This document shows, one piece after another, positions 17,753-26,615 of a DNA stretch of 64,000 nt; positions within the stretch are counted from its first letter, which is position 1; each line of letters starts with the position of its first letter. The notes under the pieces were generated by a model. That model was not told where the DNA came from, did not search any database, and saw only the letters and a program-made list of their open reading frames with translations. The position numbers and the translations under genes were made by a program. Location of the stretch: contig NZ_LMTJ01000010.1 of the NCBI RefSeq assembly GCF_001510715.1, positions 199,600 through 263,599 on the forward strand, given 5' to 3'. Source of the DNA: Bacillus sp. FJAT-29814. Its GTDB lineage: Bacteria; Bacillota; Bacilli; Bacillales; Cytobacillaceae.

Positions 17753-19537
17753 ATGCTCAATTTAGCTCCATTAATGCTTGAAAAGGTTGGAATTATTGTC
17801 ATTGTCGCTTTTTTGCTATCAAAAATGCGTTCTTTTCGCCAGGTTATTCAAAACGAGCACACCATAAAAGAAAAAATGATGCTTATTTTACTGTTTGGAG
17901 CCTTTGGCATTATCAGTAATTATACAGGAATTGAAGTGCAGCATCAGACCATCGCAAGACCTGATTGGACCACCGAAATGCATAACGAGAGCGCATTGGC
18001 CAACACAAGGGTAATGGGGATCGTGATTGGTGGGTTACTGGGGGGACCCGCGGTCGGGATTGGGGCCGGTTTGCTTGCTGGGATCCATCGTTATACACTT
18101 GGGGGATTCACCGCCATTGCATGTTCACTATCTACTATTCTAGCTGGCATTGCAGCGGGATTCTTTGGAAAGCGGCGAAAACAAAAGGGGAAGCCTATCA
18201 ATTCCTCGTTCGCGGTCATAATGGGAATGGCCTTGGAGACTGTACAGATGATGATTATTCTTGTGGCGGCAAAACCGTTTAACGATGCTTGGGAACTCGT
18301 TCAACTTATTGGCCTCCCGATGATATTCGGCAACGGTTTGGGCACACTCCTGTTCATATTTATAATTCAAATTATTAAACGTGATGAAGAGCGGGCACGT
18401 GTTAATCAAACGAACCTGGCCTTTCTGATTGCTGATCAAACCCTGCCTTTCTTTCGCCAGGGACTAAACGAACAATCATGCAGGGGCATTTCAGAAATTA
18501 TGTTGAAGCTGACAAATGCAGATGCTGTATCCATCACGGATAACCATCAAGTTTTATCCCATGTCGGAGCGGCCTCTGATCATCATATCCCTGGGCGTAA
18601 GCCTGAAACGGGCTTGACGAAAAAGGTTCTCGAAGAAGGACTGATTTCTATTGCAAGATCAAGGGAGGAAATCTCCTGCTTTCATCCTCAATGTTCATTA
18701 GAGGCAGCGATTGTACTGCCGCTAAAAGTAAAAAATGAAACGTTCGGTACCTTAAAAATGTACTATACGAAGCCTGAAAAACTGGATAAAGTGCAGCAGG
18801 AATTAGCTGAAGGGCTGGCCAATCTCTTTTCGACACAGCTGGAGCTTGTGGAGGCAGAGAGACAGGCAAAGCTATTAAAGGATGCAGAAATTAAGGCATT
18901 GCATGCCCAGATTCATCCACACTTCCTATTTAACAGCCTAAACACGATTTCAGCACTCTGCCGGACAGATGCCAATAAAGCTCGTAAACTATTATTGGAG
19001 TTAAGCTCCTTTTTCCGCGGCAATCTCCAAGGGGCCAGGCAAATGCTCATTCCGCTGGAAAAAGAGATAGCGAATGTCAAAGCCTATCTTTCCTTGGTAC
19101 AGACGCGTTTCCCGAACAAGTTCACCATTGATTTTAAAATAGAACCTGGTATTGAAAAAGTTCCGATTCCACCGTTTACTTTACAGCCATTAGTCGAAAA
19201 TGCGATTCATTATGGGTTTCCCCGCAGTAAATCGGAAGGAAAAATCACGATAACGGTCTTTACGAAAGACCATCAACTGCAAATCATGGTGGCTGATAAT
19301 GGCAAAGGCATATCCGAAGAACAGATGGCAGTGCTTGGTAAACAAGTGATCGATTCAAAAAAGGGAAATGGCACAGCTATTTTTAATATAACGGAACGCT
19401 TAAAAGGCATTTACAATGGCCAAGCCAATTTAAACTTAACAAGCAAAATCAATCAAGGGACTACGATCACCATATCCCTTCCACTTGATCGAAAAGGAGG
19501 TTACGAGGTCAATGTTGAAAGCCTATATAGTGGATGA
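17753..19537 (+). CDS. lytS: LytS-family sensor histidine kinase
   Basis: I start at ATG 17753, which has AAGGAGATGG upstream; the TTG at 17720 would place that site inside the gene. The product is 594 aa. Residues 1-190 are the 5TM-5TMR-LYT membrane sensor (NEHTIKEKMMLILLFGAFGI, HNESALANTRVMGIVIGGLL). A GAF-like domain covers about 220-360. The kinase core has the HPHFLFNSLNT phosphoacceptor motif with His390 and the N-box NAIHYGF, G-box ADNGKG. The response regulator overlaps its 3' end and a CstA carrier follows. By analogy with BtsSR of enterobacteria and LytST of Bacillus, it probably senses external pyruvate or a related organic acid. Confidence 0.92.
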   Translation: MLNLAPLMLEKVGIIVIVAFLLSKMRSFRQVIQNEHTIKEKMMLILLFGAFGIISNYTGIEVQHQTIARPDWTTEMHNESALANTRVMGIVIGGLLGGPAVGIGAGLLAGIHRYTLGGFTAIACSLSTILAGIAAGFFGKRRKQKGKPINSSFAVIMGMALETVQMMIILVAAKPFNDAWELVQLIGLPMIFGNGLGTLLFIFIIQIIKRDEERARVNQTNLAFLIADQTLPFFRQGLNEQSCRGISEIMLKLTNADAVSITDNHQVLSHVGAASDHHIPGRKPETGLTKKVLEEGLISIARSREEISCFHPQCSLEAAIVLPLKVKNETFGTLKMYYTKPEKLDKVQQELAEGLANLFSTQLELVEAERQAKLLKDAEIKALHAQIHPHFLFNSLNTISALCRTDANKARKLLLELSSFFRGNLQGARQMLIPLEKEIANVKAYLSLVQTRFPNKFTIDFKIEPGIEKVPIPPFTLQPLVENAIHYGFPRSKSEGKITITVFTKDHQLQIMVADNGKGISEEQMAVLGKQVIDSKKGNGTAIFNITERLKGIYNGQANLNLTSKINQGTTITISLPLDRKGGYEVNVESLYSG

Positions 19538-20249
19538 TGAGCCATTAGCAAGAGATGAGCTAAAATACCTGTTAATCCGGAGCGAGCAAGTGCAAATTTT
19601 AGGAGAGAGCGATTGTATCGATGATGCTGTTGCAGCTATCCGCGAGTTAAAACCCGATTTGGTTTTCTTGGATATCGAACTCGCTGAAGACAACGGCTTA
19701 AGTTTAGCAAGACAGTTAGAAACTCTTGAGCCAGCACCGGCCATTGTCTTTGCGACGGCTTATGACGAATATGCCCTACAGGCATTTGAATTGAATGCAG
19801 TCGATTATATTTTAAAACCATTTGATGAGGAGCGGATTCAAAAATCACTGGGAAAAATAAAGAAAATGCAAAAGCTGGGGAATAAGCAGGCTCCTGTCCA
19901 ATCCTCGTTGAACCATCACAGGAATGGAAAGCTGCCTGTCATGATAGACGAGCGAATTGTTTTACTGGCGATTCCGGATATTGTCTATTTAGAATCAACT
20001 GAAGGTAAGTGCAACATCGTAACCTTGAGTCAGACTTATAAAGTAGCCGACCCCTTGGTCGTTATGGAGAAAAAGTTACAAGGCGCTAAATTTTTCCGGG
20101 TACATCGCAGTTTCATCGTCAACCTGGATCATATTATCGAAATTGAACCTTGGTTCAACTCAACCTATAACTTGTTGTTGAACGACGGCTCCAAGGTTCC
20201 TGTCAGCCGGACCTATGTCAAGGAGTTAAAACAGCTTCTAGGTTTTTGA
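19512..20249 (+). CDS. lytT: LytTR-type response regulator
   Basis: 245 aa. I start at ATG 19512 (MLKAYIVDDEP), which has AAGGAGG upstream, inside the last 26 bases of lytS; the coupling implies co-translation. The receiver domain has the acidic pair DDE and phosphoacceptor Asp54 (VFLDIEL). The C-terminal LytTR DNA-binding domain runs from about 140 to the end (IVYLESTEGKCNIVTL, RVHRSFIVNLDHI, VPVSRTYVKELK). LytTR proteins bind direct repeats spaced by about two helical turns. It should activate the cstA gene 133 bases downstream. Confidence 0.93.
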   Translation: MLKAYIVDDEPLARDELKYLLIRSEQVQILGESDCIDDAVAAIRELKPDLVFLDIELAEDNGLSLARQLETLEPAPAIVFATAYDEYALQAFELNAVDYILKPFDEERIQKSLGKIKKMQKLGNKQAPVQSSLNHHRNGKLPVMIDERIVLLAIPDIVYLESTEGKCNIVTLSQTYKVADPLVVMEKKLQGAKFFRVHRSFIVNLDHIIEIEPWFNSTYNLLLNDGSKVPVSRTYVKELKQLLGF

Positions 20250-20278
20250 CAATTTTGTAATTCATTTGTCGAACTTTG
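20246..20278 (+). promoter_or_regulatory. Candidate LytT direct repeats upstream of cstA
   Basis: TTGACAATTTTG (20246-20257) and TTGTCGAACTTTG (20266-20278) start 20 bases apart. The second one matches TTGTCGAAATTT (17707-17718), just upstream of lytS, at 11 of 12 positions. Repeat spacing of about 20-21 bases is what LytTR regulators use. No footprint or exact consensus match supports this. Confidence 0.4.
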
Positions 20279-20382
20279 CAATTTATCCCTCTTTTTTGGC
20301 GTTTTATCATGAAAATACAGATAATTCGCTTTCATTTTGTAAAATAACTTTAGTTTCAAAAATGGAGGGGGAATAAATAATA

Positions 20383-22188
20383 ATGAATGCGATTACAATT
20401 GTCATTGGTTCTATTTGTATCCTGCTAATTGTTTATCGATTATACGGAACTTTTATGGCAGCAAAAGTCTTGAAGCTTGATGATGCAAAGCAGACTCCTG
20501 CTCAAAAATTAAATGATGGACGGGATTATGTCCCAACGAACAAGTGGGTTGTTTTTGGTCACCACTTTGCGGCAATTGCCGCAGCAGGCCCGCTGGTCGG
20601 TCCGATTCTGGCAGCGCAATTTGGTTATTTGCCTGGATTGATCTGGCTTCTGGTCGGTGCGGTTATTGGCGGGGCTGTCCACGACATGGTTGTTCTTTTT
20701 GCATCAATGCGACGGGATGGAAAGTCTTTATCGGAAGTGGCGAAGGAAGAACTTGGTCCTGTTGCAGGATTTTGTGCAGGCTTGGCGATGTTATTTATTA
20801 TCACCATCACCATGGCCGGGTTGTCATTGGTTGTCCTTGGGGCGCTTGAACGAAACCCATGGGGAACATTTGCAGTCGGAATCACCATTCCAATTGCAAT
20901 GGGAGTCGGTTTGTACCATAAGAAAACTGGAAACTTGAAACTGGCAACGATTGTCGGTTTTGCCTTAATCATGCTGGCCATCCTCTTTGGGCACAATCTT
21001 CAAGGTACATGGTTGGGAGATTTATTAACGCTTGAAAAAAGTACATTAGCACTTATTTTACCAATTTATGCATTTTTTGCGGCAGCCTTGCCAGTCTGGC
21101 TATTGCTGGCACCGCGCGATTACTTAAGTACATTTATGAAAATCGGCGTATTTGCTGCACTAATCATTGGGGTATTCATTGTTAACCCAGATGTGCAATT
21201 CCCGGCATTTACAGAGTTCCTTAATGGCGGCGGCCCAGTTGTGGCGGGTCCTGTATGGCCATTTATCTCGATTACGATTGCTTGTGGAGCGATTTCTGGA
21301 TTCCATGCTTTCGTTGGTTCTGGTACGACTCCAAAAATGGTCAACCGCTGGAGCGATATAAAAGGTGTTGCCTTTGGCGCTATGCTTGTTGAATGTTTAG
21401 TAGCGATTATGGCATTGATTGCCGCTGTATCGTTGCAGCCTGGCGATTATTTTGCCATCAACTCTTCACCAGAGAAATATGCAACATTGGGAATGGAAAC
21501 CGTTCATTTAGATGAATTGAGTAAAGAGGTTGGAATGGATCTTGAGGGAAGAACCGGTGGCGCTGTTACATTAGCTGTCGGGATGACCTATATTTTTACA
21601 GCCGTTCCGTTTTTCGCAAAACTGGCTGCTTATTTCTATCAATTTGTCATTCTATTTGAGGCTGTGTTTATCTTAACGGCCATTGACTCAGGAACACGGG
21701 TTGCCCGTTATCTTATTCAAGATTTCTTAGGCGACTTTATTAAACCATTAAAACGTACGGATTCATTAGGTGCGAATATTTTTGCCAGTGCATTAGCCTG
21801 CTTCGTCTGGGGATATCTTCTATTCTCCGGTGATATCAGTTCCGTTTGGGCTCTGTTCGGTGTATCCAACCAGTTGATGGCATCCATCGGGTTAATTGTT
21901 GGGGCAACAGTAGTGTTGAAAATCGCAGAAAAACGTTGGTACATGCTGACATGTCTCATTCCGCTTGCCTACCTGTTCGTGACAGTCATGACAGCAGGCT
22001 ATTGGATGGTGAAAAACGTTTACTTCAACTCAGCTAACCCTGGTTTCAACGTACTAAACGGTGTACTATCGATTATCATGCTGATCCTTGGGGTGGTCAT
22101 CCTGGTTACCTCCATTATGAAATGGACAAAACTATGGAAAATTCCTCAGAATGTATTAGTGGAAAATTCCGCAAAAGAAGTAGCGTAA
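20383..22188 (+). CDS. cstA: CstA-family carbon starvation / peptide-pyruvate carrier
   Basis: 601 aa, the short CstA form common in Bacillus. It has about sixteen membrane segments. Family signatures are FGHHFAAIAAAGPLVGPILA, GAVHDMVVLFASMRRDGKS (here GGAVHDMVVLF) and GSGTTPKMVNRWSD. Family members CstA and BtsT take up pyruvate and possibly peptides with protons. It lies immediately downstream of lytST, mirroring the btsSR/btsT logic. The ATG has GGAGGGGG upstream. A strong terminator follows. Confidence 0.92.
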   Translation: MNAITIVIGSICILLIVYRLYGTFMAAKVLKLDDAKQTPAQKLNDGRDYVPTNKWVVFGHHFAAIAAAGPLVGPILAAQFGYLPGLIWLLVGAVIGGAVHDMVVLFASMRRDGKSLSEVAKEELGPVAGFCAGLAMLFIITITMAGLSLVVLGALERNPWGTFAVGITIPIAMGVGLYHKKTGNLKLATIVGFALIMLAILFGHNLQGTWLGDLLTLEKSTLALILPIYAFFAAALPVWLLLAPRDYLSTFMKIGVFAALIIGVFIVNPDVQFPAFTEFLNGGGPVVAGPVWPFISITIACGAISGFHAFVGSGTTPKMVNRWSDIKGVAFGAMLVECLVAIMALIAAVSLQPGDYFAINSSPEKYATLGMETVHLDELSKEVGMDLEGRTGGAVTLAVGMTYIFTAVPFFAKLAAYFYQFVILFEAVFILTAIDSGTRVARYLIQDFLGDFIKPLKRTDSLGANIFASALACFVWGYLLFSGDISSVWALFGVSNQLMASIGLIVGATVVLKIAEKRWYMLTCLIPLAYLFVTVMTAGYWMVKNVYFNSANPGFNVLNGVLSIIMLILGVVILVTSIMKWTKLWKIPQNVLVENSAKEVA

Positions 22189-22197
22189 ACAAAACAA

Positions 22198-22235
22198 ACA
22201 GCACCCATTCACTTGAATGGGTGCTGTCTGTTTTA
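22198..22235 (+). terminator. Terminator of cstA
   Basis: Perfect 13-bp stem ACAGCACCCATTC (22198-22210) / GAATGGGTGCTGT (22215-22227), 4-base loop, then CTGTTTT. Confidence 0.9.
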
Positions 22236-22250
22236 TAAGTTATGAAATTC

Positions 22251-22526
22251 TTATTGAAGTTTTGCGGAAATGGATTTTAGGAAGCTAAATCCAGATAAGC
22301 TTAGGGTGAGTTTTTCCTTGCAGCTAATCGTATTTTGCACATAGATTGAGAGATTATCAATGACATATTCCTGATAATGGTTTAAAGATTTTGGCTTTCC
22401 TGGCACAGCAACCAGTTCTTGAACCCCTGGAACACAGCAAGCCTTAACTTCAAGCGTTTTTACCGTTAACTGATTGCCTTTCGCTTCTATCCACTCTTTT
22501 AATTTCCCATCGATATCAATGTTCAA
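22251..22526 (-). CDS. Small CC-motif protein, probable CC/Se-motif family
   Basis: I start at TTG 22526, which has GGGAGGG at the right distance; the upstream ATG has none. The product is 91 aa. The distinctive feature is KACCVPGVQELVAVPGKP around residues 30-48, a vicinal Cys pair in a conserved block. This resembles a small family annotated for CC or Cys-Sec motifs (recalled from memory, not verified). Position supports it: it lies next to yedE and a TGA-containing yedF. An extended -10 (TGTTACAAT) on the minus strand near 22575-22583 suggests its own promoter. Function unknown; possibly a redox or selenium-handling protein. Confidence 0.65.
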   Translation of the reverse strand: MNIDIDGKLKEWIEAKGNQLTVKTLEVKACCVPGVQELVAVPGKPKSLNHYQEYVIDNLSIYVQNTISCKEKLTLSLSGFSFLKSISAKLQ

Positions 22527-22608
22527 ACATCTTGCCCTCCCTTTTCGGTATGCATCCATTAAAATTAGTTCTAACCTGATTGTAACACACCTGTATCTGA
22601 GGATAAGG

Positions 22609-22634
22609 AAAAAGGATGTCAGATCGACATCCTT
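22609..22634 (-). terminator. Terminator of the yedE-yedF unit
   Basis: Minus-strand 9-bp stem AAGGATGTC/GACATCCTT (22612-22620 with 22626-22634), 5-base loop, then a T-run. It lies 14 bases after the yedF stop, so it supports translation reaching that stop. Confidence 0.8.
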
Positions 22635-22647
22635 GTTTAAGCGGAAG

Positions 22648-22893
22648 TTATTTTACGACTTTAATATAAAAATAGATATCCTGTGCGACCTTTTTCGGTT
22701 CTGTCAACAGCTGATAGCCATGCTTGACGGCTTCCTCCGGAACACTGCGAAACGATTGCGGGCAGTCGGCGATGACTTGCAGGACTTCTCCCATTTTCAT
22801 TGTTTTAAGCGCATCCAGCGCGTAGATAACTGGGTACGGTCAAGGCTCACCGCGAATGTCCAACGTGTAGTTAACATCAATCACCTGTGACAT
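22648..22893 (-). CDS. yedF: YedF/TusA-like protein with in-frame TGA at the CPxP cysteine: probable selenoprotein
   Basis: Read through one TGA, the 81-residue product is a complete TusA/SirA-fold protein: N-terminus with LDIRGEP, then U18, PYPVIYALDAL, GEVLQVIADCPQSF and VPEEAVKHGYQLL. In TusA/YedF the residue at U18 is the conserved, sulfur- or selenium-carrying Cys of CPxP. ATG 22893 has AAAGGAGG upstream, and a normal TAA and terminator end the gene. It starts 3 bases after the end of yedE, so both are one operon. A hairpin after the TGA fits a bacterial SECIS. A nonsense mutation is the alternative, but every other part of the gene is intact. The ORF is invisible to standard calling. 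Confidence 0.85.
22809..22821 (-). promoter_or_regulatory. Candidate bacterial SECIS in yedF
   Basis: On the minus strand GCGC-TGGAT-GCGC forms a hairpin whose apical loop begins 22 bases after the TGA and has G as second base. Two further A-U pairs extend it across one mismatch. This meets the usual bacterial SECIS pattern of a G among the first two loop bases, 16-37 bases from the UGA. Confidence 0.6.
22840..22842 (-). other. In-frame TGA, putative selenocysteine codon 18 of yedF
   Basis: Codon 18 reads TGA between GAG CCT and CCG TAC CCA, exactly replacing the Cys codon of the CPxP motif. Confidence 0.8.
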
Positions 22894-22896
22894 ATT

Positions 22897-24126
22897 TTAA
22901 GCCTCCTTTGTAACATGAGAAATGCGTTGTTTCTTTTCCAGTTTGATTCCCTTCCCGTAACGGAATCGCTTTTCCCACCAGTTTGATAGTAAAAACCAAG
23001 CAAGGAGCATGGCCATCGTACCGAGAAGGGCTCCTGTTGGTCCCCATAGTTCGATTAAGTTCACTTTCGGCCAATTTTCGGTAAGGGCATGGTAGATGCC
23101 GAGATGATCCCACCCATATGCTAGGAACGTCGCTCCGACGATATTGCCGGCACCGACCACCCAGAATAGCAATTGACCTTCCATGGCCCGGTACATCATC
23201 CCGGTTTCACAGCCGCCGGCCAATACAATCCCGAAGCCGAATAATAGACCGCCAATTAGCGTGCTAGGAGCTGCCACTTTAATAAGGGCGACAGAGCCGT
23301 TTTGAATGTAGATAAAGGTAATCACGACACTAATCATCATTCCGACAGCAATGGCCTTTGACATGACCGCACGCCCGCTGATCCATAAATCGCGGAAAGC
23401 GGAGGTAAAACAGATTTGTCCGCGTTCAATCAAAATCCCGAACAATGCCCCCGCGATACAAGCGACTGCCAGGAGCGTTTTGCCTACTGCGAAAAAGTAA
23501 AGAATAAGTCCAAGATAAAGTAGGGCAAAAACGAATCCGAGGATTGGCTGGATATTCCTTTTTTGCACATGCTCGGTCACGACAGGATTCAACGACCCTT
23601 TCATTAAAGTCGGTTTGCCCCGCCACCATTTGGTATTCACGACCTTCACACCAAAATAGGTCCCAATCGCCGTGGCCACCATAAAGATCCAAGAATGAAA
23701 CGAGAACTGCGGAACGCCGGTGAAAAAGGCGGCCAAATTACAGCCAAGGGCAAGACGGGCACCGAATCCGGCAATAATGCCGCCAGCAAATCCCTGCACC
23801 AAACGACGTTTTTGTTTGGGAACACGGATTTTGAAACTGTTGCTCAATAAAATTGTAATCAGTGCGCCAACAAGCATGCCGATGACAATCCAGCCGTCCG
23901 TTCTGCTGACGGGCGTTCCCTCAAGGCCGACCAACTGAAAATAGGCCCAATCGGAAACATCGACCCCGAACCAGCCCAGCATATGTCCTCCCAATCTGGT
24001 GAATTCGCCGGTAACGGCCCAAACCGTAGCGGTAATGCCAAAGTACAAGGCGCTTACCAGTCCGGCAATACTAATGGCGACATAGGGATTCCAATATTCT
24101 TTGAAGATTTTTTGATAAAGCTTCAT
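22897..24126 (-). CDS. yedE: YeeE/YedE-family sulfur/selenium transporter
   Basis: 409 aa from ATG 24126, which has GGGGG upstream at a somewhat long distance; the in-frame ATG at 24150 has no site. About nine to ten membrane segments. Family motifs are GFGARLALGCNLAAFFTG, RGQICFTSAFRDLW and LAGGCETGMMYRAMEGQ, each with a conserved Cys thought to relay sulfur (in thiosulfate importers such as TsuA) or a selenium compound along the pore. The linked yedF carries a putative selenocysteine, so selenium uptake or delivery is the preferred role here, with thiosulfate as the alternative. Confidence 0.88.
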   Translation of the reverse strand: MKLYQKIFKEYWNPYVAISIAGLVSALYFGITATVWAVTGEFTRLGGHMLGWFGVDVSDWAYFQLVGLEGTPVSRTDGWIVIGMLVGALITILLSNSFKIRVPKQKRRLVQGFAGGIIAGFGARLALGCNLAAFFTGVPQFSFHSWIFMVATAIGTYFGVKVVNTKWWRGKPTLMKGSLNPVVTEHVQKRNIQPILGFVFALLYLGLILYFFAVGKTLLAVACIAGALFGILIERGQICFTSAFRDLWISGRAVMSKAIAVGMMISVVITFIYIQNGSVALIKVAAPSTLIGGLLFGFGIVLAGGCETGMMYRAMEGQLLFWVVGAGNIVGATFLAYGWDHLGIYHALTENWPKVNLIELWGPTGALLGTMAMLLAWFLLSNWWEKRFRYGKGIKLEKKQRISHVTKEA

Positions 24127-24321
24127 GGTTCTGTCATTCCCCCTGTTCATTTTTTAATGGTAAACTAAGGCTTAAAACATAATAAAAATGCCTGGAAAAA
24201 TCCAAGGCACTTTTATGATATCTTTTAAATCAATTTTTGCATTTACTGGATGATTGTTCAATTCATATTATCGATAATTTCTATTTTCACCTATTTATAA
24301 AGTAGATATAAGGGGAACCCA

Positions 24322-26547
24322 ATGACAACTACCAAAACCTATATAAATGAGTGGCAGCAAGCACTGGAGCAAGAGATTCAGCATTTGAAAAAGTTTGGTG
24401 GAAGCCGTTATATCGTCACAAATGGCAGGTTGTTATCAAACGAGGGCCCGTACAGCTATTACTTTGACACGGCCATTTCGTTACGAATCCCAGTCGGTTC
24501 CACCGTCAAATTGGAATGGGGTAGGATGGCAAGCGTCGGGAAAGTGCTTTCCTCCGAAGGTAAGGGCGTCATTGTTGCCTTGGAGCAAAGCTTGGGCGAC
24601 CTGATCCCGGATGCGTATTTGCTGCATGACCCCTGGGAACTGCTGGAACAATTAATACAACGCCTGGATGAAATCAAAAAGAACAAGCAAAAGCGACTGA
24701 GAGTGAAGCGATTGATGAATCCTCCCATGGAAACCAAGCATCCTGTTGAAAAAATCAAGAGTAATGTCCACGAATTGGTGTTGCGCTCGAAATACAATCC
24801 GGTCACATTCGTCTGGGGGCCGCCGGGCACGGGGAAAACATACACCTTGGCTAGAACGGCCGCCAACAAATATTTTCAGCAGAAAAAAGTGTTAATTCTC
24901 TCACACAGCAACCAGGCTGTGGATGTCTTAATGACGGAACTGACCGATTTTATAAAAAGGAAAAACCGTTTCCGGGAAGGGGATGTACTTCGTTATGGTG
25001 GGAACAATGGGGGTCTGGGAGGATATGCCGAAATTACTTCAGGTCTGCTGATTGAAAAACAAGACCCGCTCCTTGCCCGGGACCGGGAGCGGTTGGTAGA
25101 AGAACGGCGGAACTTGAAGCAGGATTTGGCCCATTCCTTCAGCAAACGGAATTCGGACCAACTACTGGAGCTGGAAAAGCAGATTGCCAGGTTGCTGGAA
25201 AGGGTGCGCAAGAAAGAAGTCCAATTAGTAAGAGAGTCCTTTATTGTCGGGACGACGTTGGCCAAGGCGGCCAGTGACAGCGCCATTTTTGAACAAGAAT
25301 ATGACATCGTGATTCTCGATGAAGCCAGTATGGCCTATGTCCCGCAGGCGGCGTTTGCTGCTTCGTTAGGGAAACGGGTAATTATTTGTGGGGACTTCAA
25401 ACAATTGCCACCAATTGCCTCCAGCCGCGAGGCGCTTGTGACCAAATGGCTGAAGGAGGATGTGTTCCATCAGTCTGGAGTGGCGGCCCTGCTGAATGAA
25501 GGGAAGCTGCACCCCCAGTTGTTTTTATTAAAAGAACAACGGCGAATGCACCCGGATATTTCCGCTTTCACTAATCGGTATATCTATCATTCACTGGTGG
25601 GAGACCACGAAAGTGTCTACAAGAACCGAAATGTGATTGTCAGCCAGGCACCGTTTAAAAATCATGCAGCGGTGCTAGTGGATACAAGTTTCACCGGCCA
25701 GCATTGTGTGAATGACAAAGCAACCAATTCAAGATTCAACCTATGGCAGCTGCTACTGTCGTTTCAATTGATACATGAAGCCTGCTTGGGCGGCGCGAAA
25801 TCGATTGGGTATGTGACGCCGTATCGGGCTCAGGCGAATTTGATGGAGCTGCTGCTTGAGGAAATTTATGCCGAGGAGTGCAGTTCAGCGGATATTATTG
25901 CGGCCACTGTCCACCGATTCCAGGGGAGCGAGCGGGATGTGATGATTTTTGATACGGTTGACAGTTCCCCGCAAGCCCGCGCCGGCATGCTGTTAACCGG
26001 CAGGGACAGTGAACGTCTAATTAATGTGGCGATTACGAGGACAAAAGGGAAGTTCATTCATGTCAGCGATAGACAGTTTATCGAGAAGCAAGTTTTTCGA
26101 GAAAAAACATTGAGGCAGCTCGTTGGTCATCAGGTTAGGAACAATCAAGAGGTGACCACAGCAGAGATTGGTTCCTGGATTGTGAACCAACACCTAAAAT
26201 TAAAGTGGATTCATGCGCTTAAATTGGATGTGGTATTTCAGGACCTGCAATCGGCAAAGTCTTCAATTGTTATTTCCATGCCGGAGGAAACCGAATTGCC
26301 TGAAGCTTGGCAGGAGCAGCTGCGGAACAGAGGCGAGCGGGTGAGATTAACCGTTATTTCAGACAAGAAGTGGTGCAACCCCGATGCTTGGCGGGACGAG
26401 TGTTTGCCGTTTCCGTTTGTGATGCTTGACGAGAAGGTGCTGTGGCTTGGACTTCCGCTCGAAGGAGCTAGAGGGGTTCGACCGCCTTATGTCGCGGCCA
26501 GAGTGAATTCCAGAAGAGTGTGTGAATACTTGATGAAACAGATTTAA
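24322..26547 (+). CDS. UPF1-like superfamily 1 helicase / AAA ATPase
   Basis: 741 aa. Walker A GPPGTGKT at residues 166-173, a coiled-coil insert at about 240-300, Walker B/DEAD-like DEAS at 333-336, then QLPPIASS and KEQRRMHPDISAF (motif III/IV). The second RecA domain has GYVTPYRAQAN, VHRFQGSERDVMI and VAITRTKGKFI (motifs V-VI). This order (AAA_11 then AAA_12) is that of UPF1-type DNA/RNA helicases. The C-terminal about 130 residues look like a degraded phospholipase D-type or linker region and are not assigned. It is a single gene, likely in nucleic-acid metabolism or defence; no defence partner is next to it. A 51-bp hairpin array follows its stop. Confidence 0.9.
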   Translation: MTTTKTYINEWQQALEQEIQHLKKFGGSRYIVTNGRLLSNEGPYSYYFDTAISLRIPVGSTVKLEWGRMASVGKVLSSEGKGVIVALEQSLGDLIPDAYLLHDPWELLEQLIQRLDEIKKNKQKRLRVKRLMNPPMETKHPVEKIKSNVHELVLRSKYNPVTFVWGPPGTGKTYTLARTAANKYFQQKKVLILSHSNQAVDVLMTELTDFIKRKNRFREGDVLRYGGNNGGLGGYAEITSGLLIEKQDPLLARDRERLVEERRNLKQDLAHSFSKRNSDQLLELEKQIARLLERVRKKEVQLVRESFIVGTTLAKAASDSAIFEQEYDIVILDEASMAYVPQAAFAASLGKRVIICGDFKQLPPIASSREALVTKWLKEDVFHQSGVAALLNEGKLHPQLFLLKEQRRMHPDISAFTNRYIYHSLVGDHESVYKNRNVIVSQAPFKNHAAVLVDTSFTGQHCVNDKATNSRFNLWQLLLSFQLIHEACLGGAKSIGYVTPYRAQANLMELLLEEIYAEECSSADIIAATVHRFQGSERDVMIFDTVDSSPQARAGMLLTGRDSERLINVAITRTKGKFIHVSDRQFIEKQVFREKTLRQLVGHQVRNNQEVTTAEIGSWIVNQHLKLKWIHALKLDVVFQDLQSAKSSIVISMPEETELPEAWQEQLRNRGERVRLTVISDKKWCNPDAWRDECLPFPFVMLDEKVLWLGLPLEGARGVRPPYVAARVNSRRVCEYLMKQI

Positions 26548-26615
26548 TTTGTATGAATCCTGGCGATGCGTTGAAGTTTTATCATGGGGAAACTGGGAAT
26601 GGTAATTTGGGCGGA

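Noticed and set aside
20321..20334. CcpA cre site upstream of cstA
   Set aside because: Only the right half (CGCTTTCA) fits; the left half has three mismatches.
22648..22893. Pseudogene call for the yedF-like gene
   Set aside because: Apart from one TGA at the functional Cys there is no decay, the terminator fits, and a second gene shows the same change with a SECIS-like hairpin.
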